This document shows, in pieces, positions 44,786-56,324 of a DNA stretch of 64,000 nt. Origin of the DNA: Toxorhynchites rutilus septentrionalis (taxonomy: Eukaryota; Arthropoda; Insecta; Diptera; Culicidae); the NCBI RefSeq assembly GCF_029784135.1, contig NC_073746.1:166524825-166588824 (forward strand). Reading direction: 5' to 3'. The translations under genes and the position numbers were made by a program. Numbering within the stretch: the first letter of the stretch is position 1; each line of letters starts with the position of its first letter. Below the pieces are notes generated by a model. The model searched no databases and was not told the origin of the DNA. It worked only from the letters and a program-made list of their open reading frames with translations.

Positions 44786-45611
44786 ATTAAACCTTCCAAA
44801 AAAGAGTTTAGGAAATACAGTTCAATGCTTTCTAAAACAATATCCAAAATAATAATAAAACACAAATTGATTTTTTCATAATTTGTTTGCCAGGATATGA
44901 TGAATATGTGAATTTGGCAGTTGTTCTGAGCTTATTAATTTTCACCAATTCTTAAATTGCTTCTAGATTGAAAGTACAGTAATTTACACTTATCTCGACA
45001 TTTAGCTAATTGGACGGACCTGTAATGCGACATATTTAGTTGGACTTTTTTGTTTTTTTTTCGGGGTCCAAATTATGACCCCACATTGAAAGTCGACAAT
45101 GTACCACTGTCATCGCAAATGTTCAATTACAGGTTAAAATTACCTCCAATCCGATACTGAGTGGTGGTAATGCGACGTGCCATTGAATGTAATTTACTGT
45201 AAAATATGTCACAAGCTGGATGGGAAGAAATTTTCCAACTGTGAAAGCTGTGGCGAGTGGCAAATGCAATAGCTAAACAGAAAGGTTTAGCCGAACAAGA
45301 TGGGGATATCGAGTGATAACAAAACAATAAACTCTTTAGATTGAAGATAATTTTGTGATCCTGAAAAGGACCCTTTTTAGCCTGCATGTGAATCCAACGA
45401 GCGAACAAATCGTAATGAATGTATTTTTTTTGCCATCGCTCCCTTTTAACGCTCATTCGTTCGTCTCGTTGGACTCGCCCCTCTGGCTGAGTCTGCCGAT
45501 TTGTCTCTATCCTGTGAGTGTGTACCGCTAGAGTGTAAAACACGCGGACCCCAAAAAAATATCTTATTTTCTTTCAAACCGTAAACCCGTGTGGTGGTAC
45601 GGCATCGGCAT

Positions 45612-45850
45612 CGTGGACGTAACAAAGGAAGACAAGTTGAGGGAAAGGCAAAGTCTCACTCGAACCGTGCAGGTCTCCAGTTCCCTGTTGGTCGCATTCA
45701 CTGATTGCTCCGCAAGGGTAACTAGGCCGAACGGATTGGTGCCGGAGCACCAGTATACCTAACAGCGATTATAGAGTTTCGGCCGTCGGAGTGCTCGAGT
45801 TCGCTTGCAAAGCTGCTCACGACAATCAGAAAACCCGCATCAAGAACAGA
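45612..45850 (+). pseudogene. Histone H2A pseudogene, second tandem copy
   Basis: The plus strand reads [20 protein letters not shown], then IH, a stop where Arg is expected, LLRKGN, a stop at the Tyr codon, AERIGAGAPVYLTAIIEF, a frameshift, and then FACKAAHDNQKTRIKNRA. This covers H2A residues from the N-terminal tail to the alpha-3 region. The remainder is replaced by non-histone sequence shared between tandem units (gtggcaaacgcaatagc). Confidence 0.9.
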
Positions 45851-46080
45851 GCAGCTTCGGTTCGGCGCTCATCAAGACAACAATTAGTTTCAGTGAGTGG
45901 CAAAGTGTTTCTCCGGCACGTCGCATTAAATGTAATTTACTGAACAATATGTCACAAGCTGGATGGGAAGAAATTTTCCAACTGTGAAAGCTGTGGCGAG
46001 TGGTAAACGCAACAGCTAAACAGGAATGTTTAACCGAACAAGATGGGAATATCGAGTGATAACAAAAACACAACACCAAA

Positions 46081-46096
46081 GGTTCTTTTCAGAACC
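46081..46096 (+). promoter_or_regulatory. Histone 3' stem-loop (remnant, perfect stem)
   Basis: GGTTCTTTTCAGAACC, mirror of 38760-38775. It fits the histone 3' stem-loop consensus exactly, though the preceding H2A frame is dead. Confidence 0.7.
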
Positions 46097-46272
46097 ATCA
46101 ACATATTCATAAAGAGTAAACAGTAAACTAATCCATTTTTCAGGTAGATAGGTAGGTATTCACGTAGGAGAAGAAAATAAAACAATATATTTAAAATATA
46201 TATTTAACAAAAGCTGTCCCCTTTGTATAGTCCTACGTCACTCCGGTTATGTCCCCGACATTACCCACCCGC

Positions 46273-46924
46273 CTTTTTTTTTTTGTCTAGTGATCATCGA
46301 AGCTTCATTGTTCCATAGATTTGTTGCCTTTCTAATCCGATTACCCTGGTTAAACGAGGACATTAAAATACATGTATAAAACCATGAATAAACACCTTAC
46401 TCGACTTTGAATTGTGTGGTACCGCTGGAGTGGAAGGCTCCCTAATGAAACCAAACGAAATTGTGAATTTGATTTTCTAAATAAAGCTGCTATCTATTTT
46501 GAACGAATCGTGGAAACAATGACACTGGAATCACACAACCTTGCAAATGAACCTGAAGAGATGCGAAATTGCCCCGAATGTTCTTTGGTTTTTTTTTCTC
46601 ATACAACGAACTGTGTGCTTTACTTCTGTTTGTAAACGAGTACGAAGTGAAAGAAACTTGCGAATCTAGTTCAACAATTGAAAGGGACTAACATTTCCGG
46701 TATACTGCTGGCAACTTCTTTGTCGTAGCACACTTTGATGCAGAGGGTTTCTCTTTTTTGAGGGTGTGTAGTGGAAGTGTTTCACAATATCTTCCATTAA
46801 TTCCCTTCTTTTGTCGAGCTTGTATATGTGTGTAAAATCAGCAATGGTCATGAATGATGTCTGGTCGATGTGTTGTGCTTGCTAGCTCACTCGCAACTAC
46901 GGTTTCATTCCATTCCGTTTCATT
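46273..46924. other. No recognised gene
   Basis: A 73-codon frame at 46414-46635 (LPNETKRNCEFDFLNKAA, then ETMTLESHNLANEPEEM) has plausible protein composition but no domain I recognise. No element end was seen. Confidence 0.3.
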
Positions 46925-47455
46925 CCAATTCGTTTTAAAGAGGCTTTAAACTTCTTCAGTTCACTCGCCTCTAGCCATGAGAAGCGCCCTTGTGGAAAGA
47001 AACTCTACTCCTTCTTTACCTGTCTTGAGAAAGACAATCCACTCCCGCTCGACGCTCGCCGACAACGTTATTGCTTCGTGACCACCAAACGAGAAGTGGT
47101 GTGGTTTCAAATCGCGAATGGCTTATTTATCCCAATAAGTTGAAAACGGGCAAAATCGAATGTATGAGTTGATCGTTATTGACGGCACAGAACGGTAAGC
47201 ACACAAATCGACCGAACAAATGTATAGGAAAATAGAAATGCCTCCATTTTTCATTAATTCAAACCGTATAGGGATTAAGTATTTTTATTGTATAGCAAAT
47301 CAAACATATCTTAGAGGATTCTAGACTCGATTGGTGTGTGAATCATCAGAATTCGTTCGCTGTGAAAATAACTATTAACGTTAACTTTATTTCAAAAAAC
47401 GTGACATGTTTTCTGATTTGGCACTCTTTTTGAAAGAGGTAGTTCTACGTCAAGT
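46925..47455. repeat. Interspersed repeat ending in a GACGTAG motif
   Basis: Begins aaagaggctttaaacttc … tcactcgcctctagcc and passes attgacggcacagaacg and taactattaacgttaacttt to GAGGTAGTTCTACGTC (47436-47451). It matches 11510-11730 and 13620-13756 in the same order but without the 2 kb between them, so this is the shorter form of the family. Confidence 0.65.
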
Positions 47456-47905
47456 TTTACAATATCTAATGAAAAAGATTTGTTATGTATAGTTTTTCGA
47501 ACAACTTTTCCTTTGAAATGTCACTAAAAAATCAGATTTGGTGATATTGCGCTCATATTTGGGATTTAAGCACTTGAATATTATAGCAAGAAAGTAAAAA
47601 TATCACGAAACAGCTGACGCCATTTTTGTTTTTTGACTGATGGCCAGCGGTATCCCACTGTGCACTGGCGCTACTTACACTGGTTCCACTGCTTGTCTGA
47701 ATACTGCACCCTTTTAATGCACTCAGTTGTCTCAGCTCTTCGATTTTTGATTCTTCATTTGAGAGGCTTTCAGCCTCCTGGGCTGGTTCGCCTTGGATCC
47801 CCCTATCATTTGAAACAATTGCTCAACGTGCTGTTCTAAAGAGGTTCCCCAGATAACAGCCCAGAAGTTCATCATATCGCTAACATCGTCCAAATCTTCG
47901 CTGTA
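47456..47905. other. No recognisable feature
   Basis: Spacer before the ITmD37E element; a cgcctcctgggctggttcgcc-like GC-rich stretch (about 47765-47795) is the only local anomaly. Confidence 0.35.
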
Positions 47906-49207
47906 AAGTCTTGTCCAGTTAGAATCCGTACGCGTTGCACATTTTACAGCGGCACAGTCAGTGGCCGCTGCAAGAAAGTTTTTACAGCGGTTTGTTTACA
48001 AATGTTTCCTCTTCTGGTGGTAAAAGTTTCAAATTTTTTCGTGCCGTAAGTCCGGAGTTATTCCACATGGAAGACAGAAGAAGAAAATTAATCTTGCACA
48101 CCCACGTTGACACTCCAACGTGGTCGGGTGCGAAGATCGCGAAACAGTTGGATATCGCTAAAACTATCGTATGTGATGTGCTCAGACGATTCCGCGAGCG
48201 GAACAGCGTGGACCGGGCGGTTCAAAAGAAGCGTCGAAGCGGAACCTACGATCGTCAGCTGAATTGGAAGGTGTTGAGAACCGTCAGAGCAAACCCTGGA
48301 CTGTCCGAACATGATATCGCTCAGAAATACGGTGCCGCTCGTAGTACCGTTCGACGAATCATTCACCGAGCTGGACTTCATTCCTACAAAGCAATCAAGC
48401 AACCAAATAGGACGATGAAGCAGAGTCTAGTGACGAAAACTCGCGCTCGTAAGTTGTATTATCAGGTACTAACGAAGTACCATGGATGCCTGCTCCAGGA
48501 TGACGAAACTTATGTAAAAATGGACTTCGGCCAACTTCCGGGACAAAAATTTTATCTTTCCACGGCACGAGGCGATGTCCCCGCCAAATTCAAGTTCATG
48601 TTCATGGACAAATTTGCCAAGAAGATGATGATCTGGCAGGGTATATGCACCTGTGGTGCGAAGACGCCGGTTTTCATCACTACAAAGACCATGGATTCGA
48701 AATTGTACAAGGAAGAGTGCCTGAAGGAGCGTGTGTTGCCTTTCATAAAGGCACACAATGGTCCCGTTAAGTTTTGGCCTGACTTAGCGAGTTGCCACTA
48801 TAGCCGGGAGGTTCTCCAGTGGTACCGCGACAACGGGGTGGATTTTATCGAGAAGGAGTTCAACCCACCAAACTGCCCCCAATTCCGCCCAATTGAAAAA
48901 TATTGGGCGATTATGAAGCGGAAGCTAAAGAAGACCGGAAAAATGGCTCGGGACGCTGCAGGGATGACCAGATTCTGGAAAAAACTGGCCACAGAGGTCG
49001 ACACTGCCGCTGTGCAACGTTTGATGGGAGGAATCACCAGAAAAGTGAGAAGTTTCATCAGAAATGAAGAAAAATAATTTTAAGGACATTTTTTTGTAAA
49101 AGTGCAAGAATATATCTTTCTTTTGGTTGATCACTCTTTTTTGTATGTCATTCTATCTCCGAGATATAAATGATTTCTTCCGTACGGATTCTAACTGGAC
49201 AAGACTT
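47906..49207 (+). mobile_element. ITmD37E transposon, second family, complete
   Basis: A 1302-bp element with exact inverted ends AAGTCTTGTCCAGTTAGAAT (continuing CCGTACG), flanked by TA at 47904-47905 and 49208-49209. It encodes one uninterrupted transposase. The sequence is clearly different from the 2674-3971 family although the protein class is the same. Perfect 27-bp ends and an open frame point to recent insertion. Confidence 0.94.
48067..49077 (+). CDS. ITmD37E-family transposase, intact
   Basis: A 336-aa protein from ATG 48067; the frame stays open further upstream but without an ATG. The N-terminal part (about 5-110) has two helix-turn-helix regions (SGAKIAKQLDIAKTIVCDVL; EHDIAQKYGAARSTVRRII). 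The catalytic residues are D146 (LLQDDETYVKMD), D239 (FWPDLASCHYS) and E277 (FRPIEKYW), with 37 residues between the last two. The C-terminus is basic. Domain order, length and spacing match the mosquito DD37E group, and no disabling mutation is visible. It would cut out and reinsert its own element at TA sites in the nucleus. Confidence 0.93.
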   Translation: MEDRRRKLILHTHVDTPTWSGAKIAKQLDIAKTIVCDVLRRFRERNSVDRAVQKKRRSGTYDRQLNWKVLRTVRANPGLSEHDIAQKYGAARSTVRRIIHRAGLHSYKAIKQPNRTMKQSLVTKTRARKLYYQVLTKYHGCLLQDDETYVKMDFGQLPGQKFYLSTARGDVPAKFKFMFMDKFAKKMMIWQGICTCGAKTPVFITTKTMDSKLYKEECLKERVLPFIKAHNGPVKFWPDLASCHYSREVLQWYRDNGVDFIEKEFNPPNCPQFRPIEKYWAIMKRKLKKTGKMARDAAGMTRFWKKLATEVDTAAVQRLMGGITRKVRSFIRNEEK

Positions 49208-50539
49208 TAGTCGAGCTTTTGGTCGCTCATGTGGTTGTAGAACGCGATTTCGTTATTTCTGAACATTTGATTTCGTTCTTGGCGCTTCTCATAATTAGAG
49301 TAATATTTCATCTGGTCATTTGAAAAGTCATGTTTCCAATAACTCAAATGCATTTTTTTGCAATTGAATATACTGTTTTTCGAATCAATTGGTTTTTATA
49401 ATATGTGATATATTGTGCAGGACAAACTTCCAGAATTAGTGTTTCCCTTGAAAAAAAATAGGCTTCTGTTTTCCAAAAAATCGGCATGAACTTTCCGGAC
49501 AACCCAATATGAACTGCACTAGCCGATCGAAAACTGGGTCTACTTTAAATGGACTTCCAATGACATGATTCTGTATCCACACTCAATATTAATAACAATC
49601 TAAATCATCTGTTGAACGAGAAGTTGAACATAGTTCGTTTTTGGGTAGAAAAAAATCAGCGCATAATACTGTAAACTGCTAAGGGGCTATCCACATACCA
49701 CGTGGACAGAAAAAGTACGATTTCGGACACTCCCTCCGCCTCCGTGGACAAGCATGGACGTTTCCTATACCCTTCCTCCTGTTGTCCACGTGAACATTTC
49801 TCAATTTCTTGGAAAAAATAATCGTAAAAATAGTTAAATTGCGCCTAAATTTAAGTTTATGTCTGTTTCTATTCTCGATTCTATGTTTGTACATTATAAA
49901 CATGTGAACATAATTAATAGAGGCGATTTCTTCTCAATTCTTTGAATAGCTTTGGGGAACAACAACTCGTGAAGCTATTTGTTTTGCTGTTTGTGCTCTT
50001 CCAAATTTCATTTACCATGTGATTACGTTATAAAACACAATATTTACGTTATAGCAAAACATCACATGTGAATCTAATCTCGGTCATAAACCGACGCAAG
50101 CTGGCTGTGCTTCATAATTGGAATACAGTGACTGAAAATCATAACATGTATAAGGATATAAACATCATCCCATTAAAACCAGTTTACTATTGCAAGATCC
50201 TCGCCTGGGCTTCAATAATAAGTCCCCGCGATTCATCTACCAATGATTTTCCTTCGTTCAACTTAATAAATATTGGGTAATATTGAGTTGTTCGGAATAA
50301 TCATGCCGATTTTTAAGAAAAAATCGAAAGCAAAATACTAAGGCATGCATTTTTTTTTCTATGTGCATCGTTTAGTTTCACAATCTTTCATCATTCTTCA
50401 TGCAACTTGCAGAATTCATCATCACAGAACTTCTTTGTTTTCTCGTCAAAAAAAACTGTGTCCAATGAGTCGAAATTATTTTTTTTATCGTGTACATGTC
50501 ACATGTTTTTGTCGAATCTATAAATAGCGCATTACACAG

Positions 50540-51860
50540 TTGCCATATTAGGCCTAACAGTATTCCTTTTATAACATTGCATATGACAAATTTCATGCCA
50601 ACTCGTCTTAAGATAGTAGTGAAACGTTGTGAGTGTAAAGACATGGGTCATTCAAGCAACTTTGCATACTTGAAATATTCCAAAAATAATTAAACTACTT
50701 TTTGGAAAAAGCTTATTTTTTTTAAAAATTTTTGACAAAAATTTATAACTTAAAAACTACGATACCTATAAAATTCATGTCAAAGGATGAAATGTAGGAA
50801 ATTGTTTAAATTTTCACAAAAAAATACCAAAACAAAGTTTTGAAAAAAAGCGCTGAAAAAAAAAGTTAATTTAAAAATTAAAATCCATTTTTCTTAAAAA
50901 TGTATTTTTTTTAAATTCCCAAAAATATATATATGAATAGCCCTTATAATTTTCAACAAGTCGTCCATACATTGGAAGATGGGCACTTTTACAGGGAAAA
51001 AGTTTTTCGAACAACAACTTTTTCATGTTTTCTTTGAAAAAAATACAGCTTATCTTAATTTTGTTTAAGTTCAAGATCCATCGCTGATATAATGTATCCG
51101 ACAAAGTTTTAGTTCTTGTTGAATTATAAACTTTTGTCGAAGACATCAACTTTCTATCTTTTATAGTTTTTGGAATATAAGTCATTTTTGTATGAAGACT
51201 CCTGAAAAAAATAATTCGCTCGTAACATTTTTGTGTGTAAATTCTCACGTTTGACATGTTCTTGACATGTTTCTAAATAGAGAAAAGTTAGCAGAGCATG
51301 TAAATTGCGATCATTAATACATATAAATGTTACGAATTAAACATTAATAACATTTTTTCGAAGAAAAAAATTAAAAAGTTGTTGTTCGAAAAACTTTTCC
51401 CATGTAAATGTGCCCATCGTCCGATGTATGGAAAACTTGTTGGAAATTTTAAGGGCTATTCACATCTATTTTTCAGAATTTTAAAAGCATTTGTTTTTGA
51501 TAAAAATAAATTTTAATTTTCAAAATATTTTTTTTTCATAATTTTTTTCCACAAAATTCTTTGATGAATTTTAATGAAAACCAAAAAAAATTAAACAATT
51601 TCCTACATTTCATCCTTTGGCATGAATTTTGTAGGTATCATAGTTTTTATGTTATAAATTTTTGTAAAAAATTAAGAAAAAAAATAGCTTTTTCCAAAAA
51701 AGTAGTCTAATTATTTTTGGAATATTTCAAATATGCAAAGTTGCTTTAATGACCTATGTCTTTACACCCACAAAGTTACACTGCTATCCTGAGATTGTGC
51801 TGCCAACGGCCAGTCGAGTTGGTATGAAATTCGTCACATGGTACATTACACAATAGCCAT
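50540..51860. repeat. Large AT-rich palindrome (fold-back)
   Basis: Left arm phrases (acaaatttcatgccaactcg, gtgtaaagacatgggtcatt, attccaaaaataattaaact, tgaaatgtaggaaattg, ttttcgaacaacaac) recur in inverse order on the right arm up to about 51845. The centre is near 51200 and the arms are about 0.6 kb. The right flank (51840-51960) resembles 24125-24320. This looks like a fold-back MITE. Confidence 0.85.
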
Positions 51861-52317
51861 TGAGGCGTAAGAGTATTCTATCTGTTCTTCCATTGTCCCG
51901 CAAGACCACCGGACAGCGGAGACATTTGATATGATCATTGTTGTGTTATCAATAGAACAACAGCCCGATGTTTCTTGCAGAGCAGAGCAGTTGTAAGGAT
52001 TAATCGATCTTATTTCGACCGTAGATCGATCTCCATCGCTGATAATTGCTGCGTGGACGTAGTTATTCTGTTACAACACAAAGATGGTCAATTGAGGATC
52101 CTGAGCTTTGAACTCATGATCGATTGCTTACTAAGCAAACGCGCAACCAATGTGGCTACGGAGTGGAAATTTTTAGCCTTCAATATTTTTTATTGGGGGT
52201 CTAAACAAGTGATAAACTAACAATGCAATAACTGATGCTAGCGGGTAGACTATCACATCGTAATCAAACTCTAAAAATTTTTTGCGGTCTTTCAAAGAAA
52301 CATGAGGTTTGGCATTA

Positions 52318-52721
52318 CAGGGTAACTTCGATATAACGTACATTTTACTTTCAAAATTGTACGTTGTATCGAATTGTACGTTATATCGAAGCACAATAAA
52401 GAACTCTGAAACGCAGCTTTTTTTACTTTATTGTCTTGCTGTTTGAGTAAGGGTTCAATTAGAAGACGAAGCCAAAATTTCTAATGATGTTTCCCTTCGT
52501 TCTGTTGATTGAAGTTTGATTCGTTTGGAATCCGGAATCACAAAACAGTTGTATTTCGGGATTGGTTAAAGTTACAACACAAGCTGTAGTATCAAAATAC
52601 TGATAATTTTTGTTATTTCAGAAAAAATATATCAAAAAAATATTTTTTTGGACTTTGATAATGTGTAATGATGATGATAATGTACGTTATAACGAGGGTA
52701 CGTTATATCGAAGTTTCCCTG
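52318..52721. mobile_element. pogo-type MITE with CAGGGTAACTTCGATATAAC ends
   Basis: Left CAGGGTAACTTCGATATAAC and right inverted CAGGGAAACTTCGATATAAC are flanked by TA (52316-52317, 52722-52723). Subterminal gtacgttatatcga words are repeated. It is 404 bp and non-coding. The ends differ from the CAGGTCGGACTC family. Confidence 0.85.
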
Positions 52722-53348
52722 TATTCTGGAAGAGGACGCCTTGGCCAATTCTGAACGTTTGTTCTAGATTGACGATTTTGTTACGAATAGTGCTTGCTGA
52801 GATTTATTGTCTGTTTGGTAGAAGCTTCTCCTATCTCACTAGAAACAAAGAATGACTTTCTGCATTTGAAGATCGGCTTTGGAGATATCTAATAATGGTT
52901 CATTTCGCTCACCTCAAAGATTTTTTTTTTTCGCTCAATCGAAACATCGAAAACAATGTCGTGTATTTTTAATATTACAACATTCCAACATGCTTTGGTG
53001 GCCTCCGGATCCTGCCGATAATAGCGTCCAAATTCGATCGATCGGTCTCAGCTCATATGCGATACTTTCTAAATACAAATTTCAGCAAAGAATTTCAACG
53101 ATATGAAGAAATATGCAATTTCCACCGCGCAGTACTATCAGACAGCATAAATAAGGCTAAATTTTCTTGCAATGCAGAATATTTTTCATATATTGTTGAA
53201 TACAGATATATATATTTGTTTTTCAAAATATTTATTAGTGTCCACGTGGATGTAATCTATACCGCCTCCCCCCACCGTGGACAAACGTGGACATTTTCGT
53301 AACCCCTACTCCCCCTAAAGTTGTCCACGTGGTATGTGGACAGCCCCT

Positions 53349-55949
53349 AAGAGATTTGTAATTTTTTAAGTTCAACAGCTATTATGTTCGTGAAATAATT
53401 ATATTCTACCTAATCCATTATTTATTCACACTCCTTTGTTTTGATTATCTTCCGTCAGTCTGGCAATCTGACACTTCTGCATCGTTATTGTTGACCGTTC
53501 GCATCGGATCTCCTCTGGGAACTGGAAAATGTGCTCCCGTCGCAAACGTTACCCAAAAGTAGGTCGAAAATTCATGCACCGTAGAAAAGCGAACGGAATG
53601 AAGAGATTCCTAATGCCAGAACTGGTCCACTTAACAGCTAACTTAGCGAAATTGGAAACACACGTACGAAATGCGCTGCAATCAATCTTCATCAACCTGT
53701 CGTATGGTCTATGACTCACTTGTTGTCACCGATATACGGGGTTCAGACGTTGCGGTCTCAATTTGGTGCGGAACATCGTTGCACAGCATAATTTCTCTTT
53801 GAGTCACTTAGGTGAAAATCAGAGTATAAACAGTGCATAACTTATGTTTTGGGAGCTAGATTATATCCATTATCCATGAAGCAGGAATTCACTTTTCGCA
53901 AACCCATAACGAGCATTAAATTTACCTGTTGAACATCAAACCTGGAGTTTGTAGGCCGTGGGCAGCCTTCTGGTGAAGGGAACCGCAAATAAATTTCGGT
54001 TTGGCAAAGAATTCAGCTACATTCGTGAATCACTCATAAACCTGTTGAACCCTAAATACCCCGGACAGACGTTGTTGGTGCCTCCACGCTGGAAGGTCTC
54101 GTTGACCTCGCCCGAGCAGTGGACCGCATTTGAGCTGTCTGCCGCTCCTCGTTCTTGCACTCGGACCCGGGTCTGCACAAAAACGGTCGCACGTGCATTA
54201 GTTCGAGCCAGAGATATATATAGGCTTAGTCTGTGAGTGATTGACGGTTTGCCCGCAGAGAAAAACAGGTTTTCCGCTTATGTAAGATAAATATCTTTTC
54301 TCTCGAACGTCTGCTAGTCTGTGTAGTCTGTGCAAAAGCTGGATTTGAAGACTCAGATCGTCGATAAAGACGGTGGTGGTGGCGAGGAAGATGATGATGG
54401 CGATGATGAATAATAACAAAAATGTTGTTTCTGGTGAGGTTTCGTGTTCATATAGTTAGTGCCATTTAGTTTCGAATGACTGATCTCATGGTCCAAGTTC
54501 GAGATCGTGTCCGAGGGACAACGGGATCCAGCAGCGGGAGGCTCCGTCGTTTGTCGTTTGCATAATTTTCCTTTTTGGCTGAGATAACAGACATCACGAG
54601 AAGAGTGGAAACAGTTCAACATTCGCTGGGAGTGGCAGTGGTCTTTCCGAATGGATACATTATGTTTTGATAGCTTTGGTCATTGAACTAATATGTTGTC
54701 ATTTCATAACAGTTAGATGACGATTTGTGTTATTTTATTCCATTAAACATACGCAGCGTCGGAGGGGTTCAACAGAAACATGGCATCATTATTTCCTCAG
54801 AACGTGATATTGTTTGATATTGATATTGTTTATTATACTAATGAACTGTCTTTCTACGATTAAATTTATCCTACAGAAAATCTGAGAATGCGAAAATAGG
54901 CAAGCGAAGCTTGTTGTTGCTTCGGTAGGTTATGATTCCGAGCAAAACTAATTGGAACCTATTACACGCTTACGACACGCATATAAACTACTTTCTTATG
55001 CATTTCAATGTGATAATTAAAACTTATTCAGAGCAAGAACGAAGGAAGAATAATTTCGTCACATACAATATAGTGATGATGAGACTAAATGCATATCATG
55101 GTGATCAATGATGTATTAAAAAATCCTCGGATCATTAGCAAGTCTGATTAAATTATAGCCAATCTGGTGGAAATTAAATTATCAGTTAGCTCCCAAAACC
55201 CACTACCGAGGCTTCTACGTGAGCAACTGAACTTCATCCACGGCACTAAGTAATTAATGAACATGCAAACACCTTAACAGCTTTGGTGTGCTTGAGGAGG
55301 ATATTCCGTGATGCCGAAGGTTTGAACGTGTGTATGCGTTCGCAAATCAAATTACAACATCCGAAGATGGCGAAATCCCAGAAGGCAGTAATCCGCGGTA
55401 GTGGTTTTACGTCCTAAAGCAGCCGCGAACAAACGATGTGTTTACCTTCGCCCCGGAGGAAGTAAACATCCATTTGGGTAAGAAGTTTGAGAAGCTCGTG
55501 AAGCTTCTTCGCTCGAGAAGCTCAAACTGTGAGTCGAATATTGTTATGGATGTGTCGTTGTGTATTGTTATGGATGACTATGACGGAGTCGGTGAAATTT
55601 CTGGCGCACTTCTTGATAGACTCTTAGCTCCGCAGCACCAATAGCGTGCGATATGTGGCGGATATATTTGCAGTTCTGTCCAAAAATTTACCATCGAAAG
55701 TAATGAATGTGATAGCGAGTACAAGTTTTAATGGGATTGTGATTGGATTTTTATTTTATTAGGAGAAGTAAGTGCGGGTTTCGTCTGAGTTGCAACCTGT
55801 ATCGTTTACGGTGAGGTCAAATTGATACGCTACTGCACAGATTCGTGTTCAATTACTGATTTGTTACAACAACAACAGCTAGAGGAGGCTATTGAGAGAA
55901 ATTCCGTCGAATGTTGAGACAACTATTTGCATTGTGCAATTCCAAATGA
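53349..55949. other. No identified gene; GC-richer stretch 53900-54240
   Basis: A 92-codon frame at 53958-54236 (KFRFGKEFSYIRESLINLLN, then YPGQTLLVPPRWKVSLTSPE) looks protein-like but I do not recognise it. A 68-codon frame at 55438-55644 likewise. No repeats or element ends were identified, so this may be host DNA. Confidence 0.3.
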
Positions 55950-56324
55950 AATCGAACCAAAAATGCATATTTTAAAAACTTTTATTTTTGATTCGAAAGA
56001 AAGTTTGTATTCCGTTTGGGTTGGAGGAAATATGAGTTTTCCATAGTATTTGGGAATTTTTGTTTTGGAACTCAAGTGTAACTTTTGAAAAGGGCGTATC
56101 GATTTTAGTAAGAGAAATCGTTGATAATTTATATTTCAAAAACTATAACTCGTACCGAAATAGTGTCTCAAAAAGAATTATAGAGCATTGCACAATGGTC
56201 CAGGAGATGCATTTAAGTGGAAATTAGCATTTAGAGCTCGACAGTTATTCTCTAGACAAAAACTGTCTTAGACAAAGTTGTTACATATGATAGAGCGCTC
56301 ATTTTTATGTTATCAAAAATAAGG

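Larger units (their letters stand above)
43824..46272 (+). mobile_element. H2A-carrying GACGTAG-type element, copy 2 (inverted relative to copy 1)
   Basis: The inner end TTTTGACGTGGGACTACGTC (about 43827-43846) and outer end AGTCCTACGTCACTCCGG, followed by the inverted hairpin and CCCACCCGCC, mirror copy 1. It has two H2A pseudogenes in tandem on the plus strand (44350-44600, 45612-45850), their promoter-like DNA and 3' stem-loops. It is about 0.4 kb longer than copy 1 because it keeps 45320-45695. Poly(A/T) borders the CCCACCC end, as in the other copies. Confidence 0.8.
49682..53348. mobile_element. Element with AGGGGCTGTCCACATACC ends, hosting a palindrome and a MITE
   Basis: Left AGGGGCTATCCACATACCAC (continuing GTGGACA) and right inverted AGGGGCTGTCCACATACCAC correspond, and both sides continue with cgtggacaaRcRtggac phrases. 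Together they delimit about 3.7 kb. No transposase frame was recognised. Inside are the palindrome 50540-51860 and the MITE 52318-52721. The target duplication is unclear. Confidence 0.6.

Noticed and set aside
45351..45366. A fifth histone gene end on the minus strand (gatcctgaaaaggacc)
   Set aside because: The stem has mismatches and no histone frame precedes it on that strand; kept only as a remark under the neighbouring stem-loop.
47935..48066. 44 extra N-terminal residues on the second DD37E transposase
   Set aside because: The frame is open but begins at a TTG without ATG; the first ATG at 48067 gives the usual family length.
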